This document shows, piece after piece, positions 37,741 through 49,115 of a DNA stretch of 64,000 nucleotides (within the stretch, counting starts at the first letter, position 1; the number at the start of each line of letters is the position of its first letter). A program made the position numbers and the translations under genes. The stretch covers positions 20,242,191 to 20,306,190 of the forward strand of contig CP034975.1 in assembly GCA_004026145.2 (NCBI GenBank). Reading direction: 5' to 3'. Origin of the DNA: Takifugu bimaculatus (taxonomy: Eukaryota > Chordata > Actinopteri > Tetraodontiformes > Tetraodontidae). The notes under the pieces are model-generated. The model saw only the letters and a list, made by a program, of their open reading frames with translations, ran no database searches and was not told the origin of the DNA.

Positions 37741-40700
37741 TGGACATTGCCGTCATGAACACACACGACCTTCTGCTCTGAATATGAAGAGATGAAGGGG
37801 AGTGGGACTACAGCGAGGCAGCAGCCACTGATAACACAGAAAGCAGATAAAACAGACCTCATAAAGGGTGCAACACACACACACACACACACACACGCAC
37901 GCACACACACACACACAGCCTCAGGCCACAGGGATCTCCGGCTCTCTATGCGGCCCTTGGAAGCGATGTGCGCAGCAGTAACCCGATGGCAGAGGCTTTT
38001 GAGTTAATAAGACCACATGGGACTGGCTGGCTGACTGCCTGAATCACATGTGTGTAACTGGAGCTCATTCAAGGACAGGTTTCCAAAAAAGCGGTTTGAA
38101 GCCTTCCAGCTGTGTCTCTGGGTGACGCCAGGTCTGTTACCCTTCAGCAGGTCCCGCTGTCCTCGCGTGTCACCTGTATGATTTCCCAGCCTCATGTCCA
38201 GGTTTTAACCTGTGAGGTGAGCATGGAGACTGGATGTGAGAGACACCATTGTGTCTTCACTCTTAAGACATTTTTCATTATTTTCCTGGGCATTCACCAC
38301 AACAACCAGTGGTGTTTATAGGCTGGCGACACGCTGGTTTATGTCCCAGTTAAAAGAAATGATGCAGAGCCTGTGGGGCTAGTTCAGGCAGACAACTTGC
38401 TGCGTGCGATTCCTGATTAGGACTGGTGTTTAATCCCCCTTTTACCTGGCGACTCCTGATCGCTCCATGCTGCTACTGCGCTTGGTGCATGCTGCTCATG
38501 CTGCTCTGCCTTCTGCCGCCTTCGCTATTATTTCTGCTCTGCGCTAGTCTGCTGCTCCGTGCTTCAGAGCTCAATCCCACCACCTCCCCAGCAACCTCCT
38601 GCGGGCTCTGGGGGCCTGATATTCATTCCCTGTAATTTCTAGGCAGACCATTACCTGGGAAGGAGCCTCAAGCCAACCCCGCTTCTATGTTACTAAATCG
38701 AAGCTGTGCTAAATTTGCATATAATTGCACTCAAAAAAATATTTGGTTTTAATCCAGATTTGTCTGACTGGGTTATGTCTTTCATGAATTCATCTGATTT
38801 TGACAGAACTCATTTGGATTTTTGTCTTTAACGTCTCGACTGCACGTGTGAAGCCTTTTAATTACTTTGTCATGTTCAGCTGATTATTATAGGTTATCAT
38901 GTTACCAAGGAAATCTTGCTTTACCGTCCGTTCTGTTCCCCTGGATCCCTGCTGGGGGCTACATGCTCTTCAGGCAAATGGGGCAATGCTATTTGATGAT
39001 CATGTATAATTTATAGGAATCAATTGTGCAGACGTCCGCTCTGCTGGAGACACCCAAAAGGAGACGGATGAATGAGGAGGGGGCTGAAAAATCAATGTTT
39101 ATTCTTTTACATTGAGTCACTTGTCCATGAGGCTTATAGAACAGGCCGTTTTTCTTCTGTGTCAGAACATTCTGGAGAGGCCGTAAAAGCATCAGTTTGG
39201 TTGCGTATCAAGCTCAGTATTTCATTCTTTGTTGGTGTGAAACACAAATCGAGCATCTAAGTCTTGACACGCACCGTGCCGGTTCTCCTTCACCCCTCTG
39301 TCTTTCCTCACAGCGTAAGGTCCGTTTCTTTCCATCCTACTCGGTGTCGGTGTGAACGAACGGCACCGTTTAACGCATCAGCTGTCTGGATCACTGACAG
39401 AGTGGAACACAGACTGACCGATGATTCATGCCTGAGTCACAGCGTGTGGCTGCGTGTGTGTACCCGCCAAGTTCCACTGCGCCAGTTTGGACCTTCTGCT
39501 CAGGGTGATTCAGAACTTCCTTGTCTATGGGTGGAGCCCCTCTGTGGGCTCTATCAGCTCCAGCGCTGAACACAGTCAGAACTTTTCTCCTCACAGTCGC
39601 AACAGTTCACCGAAACAGAACATATAACTGCAGCTCATGCAGAAAGAAGTTATTATGATAATCCTGCTCATCATCATGGCTGACGAGCAGCACGCACGTG
39701 TTGTTTATCATGATGTGCCCCCCCAACATCCCCGTTATAATTACTGTATGCAAATTGGTTTTGTGTCACGGATGAATTGCTGTGGGTCTGGCATTAAATA
39801 GCCGGGAAAAACAAATGGATTTTCTCCTCATTAATTAGCTCCTACATGACGCACGAGCAGATTTTGATTATTTTTATTTGCCGGGGAACAGAGGCGTAGC
39901 TACAATAATAGTAGCTACCCTGGGAGTCCCCTGGATCAGGAAGCAGGGCCTCTAAAAATAACAAATGTGCAGTTTGACTCAGATGTAATCGTATTGAGAG
40001 TCATCTTTGTCACCACAGTGGGTTCTGGACTCTATTTGCACCCAAATAAATCCATCTCAACTTGTTTATGAGCATATTTACATTATCATCTCCAAGTCAT
40101 CATTGGTATTCTGCCAGTGTAAATTGGTGTTTTCACATGTTCCTTATATTATTATTTGAGGTCCCAGAAATGTGAAAGTCATATGAGATATGACCACTGT
40201 GGCATATTGTACTATAAAAGTTCAAGCGTAACCTGATAACAATCATTGCTGTTTTGCTGCTTTGCTGTTCAGGAAATACTCCTGGTCACACTTTCAGTCT
40301 GACTTGTTTTCACACCTCCTGCCATCAGAGATCCAGTGATGAGGTGGATTCCTCTGCATGGTGAAATTAACAAGTGTGACATCCCCCCAACAGTAATGCT
40401 AACTGTGCTAATGGAGTGAATTGCTCCAATTTTAACCTGTAACCTACTGCAGGTTTATACAGTAGCTTGTAGGCTCAGTCGCTGTTTGTTATTTCTCCAG
40501 AACAGTAATTTAAACTTAAATTTAAAATGAAAATGAGGGATATGGTCGGGTGTGTGGTTTGGATTTAATGTATTAGAAATGACTAACTGGCTAATTTACT
40601 AGCTAAAGCCTGATGGTCACGCTGTTAAATGTAGGTATCATAAGTTTGAAGGGAGGATGATGATCCATGCAGGCTGTGCATGATATCATTGGCTGCATGT

Positions 40701-40786
40701 TTGAGTCATGATGTATATTAACCATCAGCAGGAAGTGGAAAGATGACCCTTCCATTAGCAGGAGAGATGCCAAATCCCCCCCGCCA

Positions 40787-40838
<52 letters not shown>

Positions 40839-42379
40839 TTAAATTCAGTTTCATTAATTTGGTCCCTCAGTGCTGATTTATGGTGGGTAACAAATGACAG
40901 TTACAGGTGCACCAGTGCACAACTTCCAGTTATTACAGTTGATTAATGTCTTATCCATTTCACACACACTTGTGTGTATGCATGACACGAAATGGGGTGT
41001 GTTCAATAACATATAGGCTGATCGTTAAAGCTGCAGTGGAGCAGAACCGATCTACAGCGGCTGTGCAGAATATCCGTTCATTCCCAATACTCATTTCTGA
41101 GCGTAGCAGTGTGTGAGCTTATCTCTCCAGGCTCCTTTACTGACTGTTTTGGGCTCGTTAACGCAGAATGTCACAGGGTGCTTCTGCATATGGATTTTGA
41201 TTATAACGCCATGAAGACATGGGGGGAAAAGGCAGATATGTGGGCAATTAAATGTGTTTCTGCTGGTTTGTGGTGACTGGCAGAACTACAGTACATATAA
41301 ATAAAACCCCATTAGATGGTTAGAAAGGAATGTTGCACAGCAGGAACAGTGGTTGCTAAGCTTTGTCAAAAAACTAGCATTGTTACTACACAGTCCTGCT
41401 TATCTCCTGAGTTCTAGCCTCACATAAGTCATGAATCTCACTGATCAATAAAACAGTCGATAACGTGAATAAGGTCCATTTCTAGTTTGTCATCTTCCGG
41501 CTTCTCATTCAGAATCTGAACCTATCATCTAAAAGCTAGCCCGCTAGCTCTGTGTCCTTTTTTTGACCCGCTTTAACCTCCGCTGACTTGTGGTGCTTCG
41601 CCACATCTGTCACATACCCGTTTATTCATGGCTTTTTCACGCAACAAATGGGTTGTGAAGTGGGCGTGAATGTGCCGAGGGAAGAGACGGCTTCATCCTA
41701 GAAACTTGAATCCTCTCCAAGCTAACACAAATGCAGCAAAGATCTGCTTAAAATCAGGTTTTATTTCTCAGTTGGAGCTCAAACCATAAGTGTTTAGCAA
41801 TTACTTACAGCGGCATCATCGCAGTCACCTAATCTGAATGTATGCATTGTTGCTATGGCAACCTTAACCTGGAACGGTTGTACTGATCCTTCATGGACTT
41901 TTTCATATTTTTTTTCATCTTTGAGTCATTTTAGAAGTCAGTTGGTGATTGAAACACTTCAGAGCACCATCTGGTGGTATGTTGCAACACCCCCCCACCC
42001 CCCCAACTTTTGATTCAACCACATTACAATCACGTGCAAGCGTGTAAAACGTTACTCACACACCTGTTCTCATATCCGTTCACGTTGGCGTGATGCTGTA
42101 ATCAGAATGATTGATGGAATAGTGTTTCTACAATAGAGTGAATCCTGTTGGGAATGCAGCCTAACGTACGGCCAGAGACTTAATCCGCTCTTCTGCCGGT
42201 GTCGGGCTGCTCCTGTGCGTGATTCAGACATTTCATTCTTGGGAACTATTCATTCTACCTCAATCAGACCCAGCTGTATAATTACAGTCCTGCAGGTTAG
42301 TGCCAAGGAAAGAGGGAAGGAGGGACACACACATACATGCACATATGTGCAAACACACAGGCACATTAATATATCCACA

Positions 42380-42434
<55 letters not shown>

Positions 42435-42782
42435 GCAGCAGCAGCTGACAGCAGCCTGATAGCGCTGAGCGCTGCAGTGATGAAACCAGAGATGCTGCTC
42501 GATTCCCCCAATAGAATTCACAGCGGCGGCGGCTGCTGCCAGCTGTAGTAGAACGCTAATGTACACATGCAGCCTGGGCACCCTGGCCCCTTTATTCACA
42601 AAAACTCTGAAACACAGAGTAAAGTAAAGTGTTCTTTTCTGTGTGTAAAATCCCAATCTTAACACTCAGAGAAACGGACTCTCGGATCGGAGGGACCCTG
42701 ATGGACCACAGCAGGTAGATGAGGAGGACGAACAAACGGTGGGCTTACCTCTCCGGGTCTGTCTGATCTTTGGGCTCAGCAT
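27114..42782 (-). CDS. arhgap22: Rho GTPase-activating protein 22, with five apparent +1 frame breaks
   Basis: Rac-directed GAP in mammals. Exons from 5' to 3': 42749-42782, 37260-37459, 35253-35340, 30565-30694, 29117-29324, 28919-29051, 28771-28844, 28568-28689, 27410-28409, 27114-27337. The start MLSPKIRQTRR is almost identical to human. PH domain at about 38-150 (LKAGWLKKQRSIMKNWQ). RhoGAP domain at about 151-330, with arginine finger EEGLFRMPGQ (R about 195) and NKMSVQNLATVFGPN. Then a Ser-rich region (GGNWLMNGLSSLRGHRR, QRLSTYDNV) and a C-terminal coiled coil (MLEIKLRNSERAREDAE, EEFFSTLG). The frame slips by +1 near 30614, 28285-28360, 27758, 27525-27560 and 27284. Discounting one base at each, all exon phases close and the CDS is 2208 bases (735 residues; human about 698). 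All splice sites are intact. Either a locally poor consensus or a decayed gene. Confidence 0.92.
29446..29581 (-). CDS. arhgap22: Candidate alternative first exon of arhgap22 (isoform without PH domain)
   Basis: A 176-codon minus-strand open frame (29405-29935) overlaps this position. Starting at the ATG at 29579-29581 it encodes 45 residues (MPESEWMDLVKCGFGMYESL, then a Cys/Tyr-rich stretch ending CCSQSA). The donor AG/GTATCA at 29445 has phase 1, exactly the phase needed to join the RhoGAP exon at 29324 (reading S-A-G-I-F-G-Q). Relatives such as ARHGAP24 also have PH-less isoforms starting just before the RhoGAP domain. I do not recognise the peptide itself. Confidence 0.45.
32081..32746 (+). 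other. Long unassigned open frame in an arhgap22 intron
   Basis: 221 codons on the strand opposite arhgap22, in a GC-richer stretch. Pro/Ser/Arg-rich, with no recognised domain, signal peptide or repeat. Chance ORFs of this size are not excluded in 64 kb, so I do not call it a gene. Confidence 0.12.
34018..34114. repeat. (CA)n microsatellite, about 97 bp
   Basis: Longest CA repeat in the window, with single interruptions near 34099 and 34115. Lies in an arhgap22 intron. Confidence 0.97.
36657..36673. repeat. Poly-C tract (C17)
   Basis: Uninterrupted C run in the arhgap22 intron, preceded at 36601-36617 by a G-rich stretch. Confidence 0.9.
36975..37019. repeat. Inverted TG/CA repeat (hairpin-capable)
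   Basis: A CG(TG)n arm at 36975-36993 is followed after about 8 bases by a (CA)nCG arm at 37002-37019. The arms are complementary over about 18 bp. Confidence 0.85.
37155..37189. repeat. (TG)n microsatellite
   Basis: About 17 TG units, roughly 70 bases downstream (on the gene strand) of the arhgap22 PH exon at 37260-37459. Confidence 0.95.
37664..37735. repeat. (CA)n microsatellite
   Basis: About 36 units in arhgap22 intron 1. A second interrupted CA block follows at 37872-37917. Confidence 0.95.
37872..37917. repeat. (CA)n microsatellite, interrupted
   Basis: CA repeat with CG interruptions in arhgap22 intron 1. Confidence 0.92.
40788..40836. repeat. (CA)n microsatellite
   Basis: About 24 units in arhgap22 intron 1. 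Confidence 0.95.
42376..42431. repeat. (CA)n microsatellite
   Basis: About 27 units, some 320 bases downstream (gene strand) of arhgap22 exon 1. Confidence 0.95.
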
Positions 42783-43018
42783 GGCTGTCATCGCTCGGCC
42801 ACACGCTCACCTCTCGGCATGTTCGTGCGCATCCAGCCGCCCCACCCCTGTCTCTCCCTCTGCCTCCCTTTTCTCCTCTTCCTCCTCTTTTTCTCGCTCT
42901 GACCTTCTGCAGTGCAGCCGGGTAGCTAGGGGGTTGGGTGAGCAGGGGATGGGAGGAGAATAGGAAGAGCGGGGGGAGGAGGTGGAGGAGGAGGAACTAC
43001 CCCCTTTTTTTCTGCGTG

Positions 43019-43020
<2 letters not shown>
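42783..43020 (-). promoter_or_regulatory. arhgap22: Probable arhgap22 5'UTR and proximal promoter
   Basis: Sequence just upstream (minus strand) of the ATG at 42782: purine/pyrimidine-asymmetric and moderately GC-rich, bounded by a CA repeat at 43021-43086. No TATA box is obvious; the extent is inferred from position. Confidence 0.35.

Positions 43021-43086
<66 letters not shown>
43021..43086. repeat. (CA)n microsatellite
   Basis: About 32 units immediately upstream of the arhgap22 5' region. Confidence 0.96.
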
Positions 43087-43087
<1 letters not shown>

Positions 43088-46000
43088 CCACAGTGGCCCT
43101 TTACATCATTTATAGAGGTGTGTCTGCCTGAGGTAGAGCATAAATGTCCCATGATGCAAGACTCTTAATTACGATGTGTTTTTTTGTTTTCAGTGAAAAC
43201 AGGAAACTGAGATCATATTTTGATTACAGTATTTAAAATCATCAAGAGCCGAGATGTGTTTTTGTATATATGTTCACCAGAAATGTACAAACTGAACCCT
43301 AAGCTGGAGACCGCGGAATAAAGACCCAGAATAAAGACATTCAAGTCAGAGGTCCTGCTTTGTGCCTGACCGCCAACAGACGTCTGATGTGTCATTATGT
43401 TGTATAGGGAGCGTGAAAAAGGGAGGGGGGGGGGTGGTCTTCATCTGACAGGTGTCTCCTCCATCCACATCTAATTTAAGCCACAGAGCCCCTCCTTAAT
43501 AATTCTTTTGCCACGCTGCTTTCTGGATGGACCGCCGCTGACCTCCACCCACCTCTCGCCATACCTCCACCTCACTCTTTTTGTTAAATCTGCCACATTA
43601 CGCTGCTTTTCTTTGCCGCTCGAGTCCGACAGCGACTCTTGTCCCCTGTGGGAAGTTCCCCACTCGTGTCAGGGGGTCGTAATTACATGCTACAGGCATT
43701 CCAGCGGTGCAAACACAGACAATCTGGAGGAGGGAAAACAATACGCCAACCTTGCTAACAGACAATTCCATGTTGCCTCCAGACGCACCGAGCGTAGGAA
43801 TGTGGTTGGCCCTGAATTTAAAGCCCGGGGGCTTGTTGGCCGTGTCCACGACGATCCACGTGTCAAATCTGCAAATCACAGCCCGGGATCGACTGTTAAC
43901 CCTTTAGCTGGTGCCACCGGTTAATCTCATCTGTTTTATACTGTGGTCCTGCTGACAACAAATTGCATCACCAATACAAGATGGCAGAGCCTAAACTCGT
44001 TATGTTTCCGCCTCTTTTGTTGTCTCATCTTTATTTATGGTGCTGATTTTTACCGAACTCTGCCGTTGTGCTGGCTGTAACAAGAGTTTGGAGCGGCTGT
44101 CAGAAACTTCTGCGAAGTCTTATTCGGGTTAATTGCAGCCGAAGTGGATTTCCAGGGCTGATTCTTTGTAGCTGTTAGCAGCTGTGCCACAGGAGTCGGG
44201 CCTCCCTCCTCCTCCTCTTCCTCCTCCTCCTCCTCCTCCTCCTCCTCTGTGTATCAGAGGATAATAGCCTTCAGCCTGGCAATGCAATTGAATCAGGGCT
44301 GGCCTCATGTCAACCACAGCTGCTCTTATTACAGAGTAAAGATGTAGGGAGACACAGGGGCTGTCTTCTTCTGAGGAACAAACGGTCAAAATTAAGCATC
44401 AAATGAAAAAAAAAGCTTACTTCATACATACACAAAACACACACAGACACACACACTGACAAACAAAATCAGGCCAGCAGTAAAAAGATCCCCGCCTTTG
44501 CTTTGTGACCTGGGCAGCATGGAAGCGAGGTCGCCCCAGGAGGGTGTGGCCCTCCCAGACTGGATCCTTTATCGCAGACAGTGATGTTGGGTGAAAAGAT
44601 AATAAAATAAAAACAACGCAAAACATAAAAAGACACGGAGGATCAAATGTTTGCGAGGAAACAACAGCACCACTAAAAGGTAGCATTGCTGTATTTGGCC
44701 ATAAGTCCGGCGCTGAGACAGGACCCCTCAGACCCTAATCTCTATTACTAAAACACAATGTAAAGCAGCCAGAGCTAAATAATACCTAAAGATTAAAGAT
44801 ATACAGAAAGTTTTTTTAAAAAAAACAGTGGAGATAATGCAGTGGAAACGATGACCAGTAAGGACTCGTGGGGCAGAGTATCAAATGTCTAATAAGTGTG
44901 TTATTACATTTTCTCCCATTTGTGTCGGTACCATTTAACAAAACATTTGTCTGAAATATTGACTGATCATTAGACAAGTTATTGACCCACAAGGGTCCCA
45001 TAAAACATGCTACCATGCTAGCTGAGCTTCAGGACGGCTACATTTCTTAAAGAATTCAGTTTTTCTGTTTTTCACATTGGGATCCAACAGACACTTTAAA
45101 TTTGACATGTTGTGGCTCACATGAGATCAAAAGTGCAAAATCCACATCATGAAGGAGCTAAGCGCTATCAACCTCCAGACGGGCGTAAAAACAAAGCGAT
45201 CGATGTTCCTCTTGTGAGTGCTTGTGTTTATCCTCCGTCAGCGCCGAGGAGGAACTGTGCTCCAAATGCCGACAGGCTCCGCGGTGTTTAGAAAACCTTG
45301 TTAAATATTGATATGGAGGATGATTAATTTTTGATATTGGGAGGTGTGGGTGGTCGCGGAAGGTGTGACTGTTGACTGAGCATCACTTATTGATCAGCCA
45401 CCCCCCAACACTGCTATGGCTGCTGTCAGCAGCTGTAAACGATGCTATTGAAACACTCAAGTCGGAGATTATAATACCAATGTGTCTTTGTGTGATCCAG
45501 TTTTCCAGCTATATTAACATATATCTGAATGAAGGTATACAAATGTACTAACTCAGTAATCTTCCACATTTTAATTAGAGAGAGCAAATGAAGAGATTCC
45601 ATTTCCCATAAGGCTTTTCTACTCCTGCTGTTCTGCCTGTATTGCCCCCTCTGGTGCTTCTCTGTCACTGGCAATTATCACGGAGCTATGACTTCACCCG
45701 CTAATGCTTATGAGAGGAGCTGACAAGATATCAGACTGTGCACATGGATTATGGATGGAAACTGTCTGCCTGTCTGCTTCCTTGCCTGTAATTTCATACA
45801 CAGGCTGCAGGTCTTATCCTACTGGACATGTGCTAGCGGCAAAGCAGCTGGCAAGATGCTCAAACCTTCAGAAGAGGTTGGATGGCAGCACGTGTGGAGT
45901 AGTTCAGACCAGGAGTCTCAACAAAGCAGGAGAACAAGAAAGATGAGTCAACATTGCAGCTTTTGTGATGCTAAACACTATATCCAAGCCAGGTGGCAGC

Positions 46001-47250
46001 TCCTGATGTTGCACTTGGTTAGCTTTGGAACTGGACAACCTAATCAGCCAGTTATTGATCCTGGGTTCAGCTCGTACCGATGGATGCTTGAGTCACCCGT
46101 CATACCGGGTCTAGCTAAAGACAGATCATAAATCAAAAGACCTTCCTTTCGCTAAAGTCATTATTTTAATCATTTGTGAAGCAAACATTCCCAGAAGGAA
46201 TGTAAAAAAGAAAGTGCCTTTAGTGTTTTGATCGGAGTGGTTTTCTCTCTTCAGCCTGTCTAAAGTCTAAAGAGCCTGTTCTGCTGTCTCTGAGGCAGTG
46301 AGCCTGAAATGGCTCTCAGCGCTCCATATTCATTAGTCCCACGTTGAAAGAGGGCTCCGTAACAGCTGTCACACCCCAACACTGCAGACTTAATCTATGG
46401 CCTCATTAAAAGGAATTTTAACCATTACTCCTGGGGTCCTAAAGTGGAGAATCTGATCAGGATCAGCCAACTTCCCTCACAGTGGCTGCTGGGCCACAGT
46501 TGTGACAGGAGCGGCTTCAAGAGCTGCGGGAATAATTTCATTGCCCTTCTTTTGGGAAGAGGCTGTGTGATGTGGGGAGACCTGGGTTAATCTCTGTCTT
46601 TCAGGTAATCCTTTAGACTCGCAGCCCTTAGCTCAAAGCTCAAACAGATGATTTCCATGTGAGAGGCGCAGTTGTTCCGTGCTTTCTTAAACATGATCGG
46701 CTGCTTCGGGATTTCATGTTGCATACACGTTCTTTCCTTGTTGTGTTCTTCATCTCTCCAGTTGAAAATCACAACACCTAAACATTAAGATTTCCCTCAG
46801 CCTTAAAATAGGAATATAACAGATTAAAGGGAAGATCGGACAAGACAAGATTAAATGTCATTCTACTGAAATAAGGGCGGCTGTTGTCATAGTGCACTGG
46901 TGATAACGCTGCCTGGATGGAAGCATGGGTGAAAGAAAGGAATTCTGGGACATTTTGCAGACAACTTGGCAAACTTCCCTTGTTGCCCTGGGGCAAGAGG
47001 GAGAAACTAAAACTAGTCACCACTAGGTGGAGACATTATGTACAAAAAGTTTATTTATTTATTGTTTGTAACACTGGATTTAAAATGCAAAGACAATATA
47101 ATGTAGCAATTTGCTGTACATGAGGAACATGAAGATTACAGAGCCTTTGTAGCATGCAAATGAGGAGGGGGTTCGTCCAAACTGCTGACACGGGATTGAA
47201 ATGATGATTACAGTTGATAAAAATAATGTAGATTTTAAAATCATGGAATA
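43087..47250. other. Spacer between arhgap22 and lrrc18
   Basis: About 4.2 kb. It holds a (CCT)n tract at 44204-44247 and unconvincing short open frames. No exon of WDFY4 (BEACH, WD40 or FYVE motifs) was recognised on the plus strand, where mammalian synteny would place it. Confidence 0.45.
44204..44247. repeat. (CCT)n trinucleotide repeat
   Basis: Imperfect then perfect CCT/TCC units over about 44 bp. Confidence 0.93.
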
Positions 47251-47259
47251 GAGAATGTA

Positions 47260-47265
47260 TTTATT
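47260..47265 (-). terminator. lrrc18: Candidate lrrc18 poly(A) signal (AATAAA)
   Basis: Minus-strand AATAAA about 625 bases past the lrrc18 stop. A further AATAAATAAATAAA cluster lies at about 47050-47063. Which one is used is unknown. Confidence 0.35.
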
Positions 47266-47267
47266 AT

Positions 47268-47459
47268 TTACACACAATTGTTTCGTATATTATACACATG
47301 CATTGCGTCAGCAACGAGCACACCCCCGGCGTGTTGTTGCCACACTAAAACCAGCTTCAAGGCCGATTCCATGTTCGGTATTCCGACGTTGCCTTCGCTC
47401 CCTTCTGTTTTCTTTCTTGCGATGTCTCGCAAGTTTTGTCTGACAAAGTCTCTGCGCAC
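47268..47459 (-). other. Unassigned small minus-strand open frame in the lrrc18 3' region
   Basis: The frame (RRDFVRQNLRDIARKKTEG then GNVGIPNMESALKL) ends at a TAA directly before an AATAAA. An AG acceptor-like site lies just upstream (GAGTAG then GACCAGG near 47480). It could be the last exon of an unrecognised transcript or simply lrrc18 3'UTR. No family match is known to me. Confidence 0.2.
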
Positions 47460-47887
47460 AAACCGCTCTACCTGGTCCTACTCAAGGTTCCTCCCAGTTC
47501 CGAGGAAGTGTTTCTTTGTCCCGGTGGCTTGTCCAGGCCCTGGGATTGTGTGAAGTGAAATTGAATTTCCGCGTGGCATCTGTGTGCTGGTTCTCTTGGG
47601 CCGCTCCGTCCGTCTCCCACAGTCCAAAGGAAGCTAAAAGAACCAACTAAGCTGTGAATGTCTGTCATTCTCTGTTGGCCCTGCGATGAGCTGGAGACTC
47701 ATTCATGGTTATCCCCTCTCTTGCCCCCTCCCACCATGATGCAGCAAGGGAGGTATGGCGAGAAGAAGCATGGGTGGACGGTTCTGTTTCATCAACGAGT
47801 CTTGCAGATGTGCTGAGCAGTGTCTGGGCTCTGCTTCGGCAGCTCTTAGACACACCTGACTTTCGAGTACTTGTCTCAAAAGTGAGG

Positions 47888-49115
47888 CTAAAGAAATTTG
47901 GTCCTTTGCGGTATCATTGGGGGCCTCCATGACACATCATTCAACTTGTTCTGCTGCATCTCGTAGTTACTCTGGCAGTTGCGACACAGACGACTCTTTC
48001 TGACCATGTGGAACTGCTCCACTCTCGCAGGTGGCTCGTAAACTGGGGCTTTGCTATCAAAGGGGTTCCGCTCCACGTTGATGCTCTTGAGGGTCTTTAA
48101 CTTGTTGAGACAGCCAGGATAGTGGCTGAAACGGTTGTCAGCGAGGCTGATTTTCCGGAGCGATCTCAGGGAAGTGAAGGAGTGGGGAAGAAATTCTATT
48201 TGGTTGACAGCCAGGCTGAGTGTGTGGAGTTTGGCCAACATGCCAAACTCTGCGGGGAGGCTGGTCAGGCGATTGTTACACAGGTTCAATACTTGTAGGT
48301 TTTTCAGCTGGCAGATGACAGGAGGGAGCTGTGTAAGCTGGGAGAAGAGCACAAAATAGATTAAAACACACACAGTCCCAAACATTGTTTCTGACACACA
48401 ATAGTCTGGAAGTGGGAATTGTTCAGGGCTCAGGCTCTGGGGTTGTGAAAAGCCCCGGGACAGCCTTGATTGTTAGGCGCTATGTAAATAAAGTTGAGGA
48501 GGGGGTGGTCAGGTAGTGGCAGCCTTCTTTCACAAATCTACAACCAACCATTTTGCTAGGTAACAATGAGTGTTTGGGCCCAATACTAATTGGGTTGGAG
48601 GTCACCAGATGGAGTTAAATATCCCTCTGTCAATGAATTGTTTGCCTCTGTGGACTCAAACAGGGACAGAATGATGTTCCAAACATAGAAAAACAGGCTG
48701 TTCAGTGATACTTCACATAGTTGCTGTGCAGATCCAAAACGCTGATGGATTTGAATTCAATAATAAAGTTAGGGATAACTTTGATCTCGTTCACGCTCAG
48801 GTTCAATTCATCAATGTCGCACAACTTCTGCAAGCACTTTGGCACCACTGAGAGTTGTTTGCGACTCAGGTCAAGGAACCGTTTCTTTTCCAAAGTCACT
48901 TGCAGGCAGTTTTGAACCCCTTTCAAGGTCATCGCCTTCTTTTTCTTTGGTTTGGTCAAACTGCTGTGGAAGAGAGATGCAAAAGGGTGAGTGACAGGAT
49001 ATCTACAAATGCACAATCGAGACAGAGGAATATAACTCGATGCGTTGAATCTGCTGAAATAGACAAATTTTACTTGTGTTCACATCAAATTTCTGTCGTA
49101 GGCTTACCTCGCCAT
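47888..49115 (-). CDS. lrrc18: Leucine-rich repeat-containing protein 18
   Basis: Small LRR protein, testis-enriched in mammals; the molecular role is poorly known. Three coding exons from 5' to 3': 49108-49115 (ATGGCGAG), 48717-48963, 47888-48337. Phases agree (255 + 450 bases), giving 234 residues against about 261 in human. The N-terminus is Lys-rich (MASSLTKPKKKKAMTLKG), as in human LRRC18. LRR units follow: KRFLDLSRKQLSVVPKCL, ELNLSVNEIKVIPNFI, VLDLHSNYLTQLPPVICQL, VLNLCNNRLTSLPAEFG, TLSLAVNQIEFLPHSF, KISLADNRFSHYPGCL. The NVERNPF block and two Cys (LCRNC) correspond to the human NIKRNPF and LCAAC region. The middle acceptor is CCCAG/CTTACACAG. In mammals this gene sits inside WDFY4 on the opposite strand; here no host gene is seen. 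Confidence 0.92.

Noticed and set aside
43508..43924. 138-codon plus-strand open frame upstream of arhgap22
   Set aside because: No domain, no conserved motif, no splice context; also no resemblance to WDFY4.
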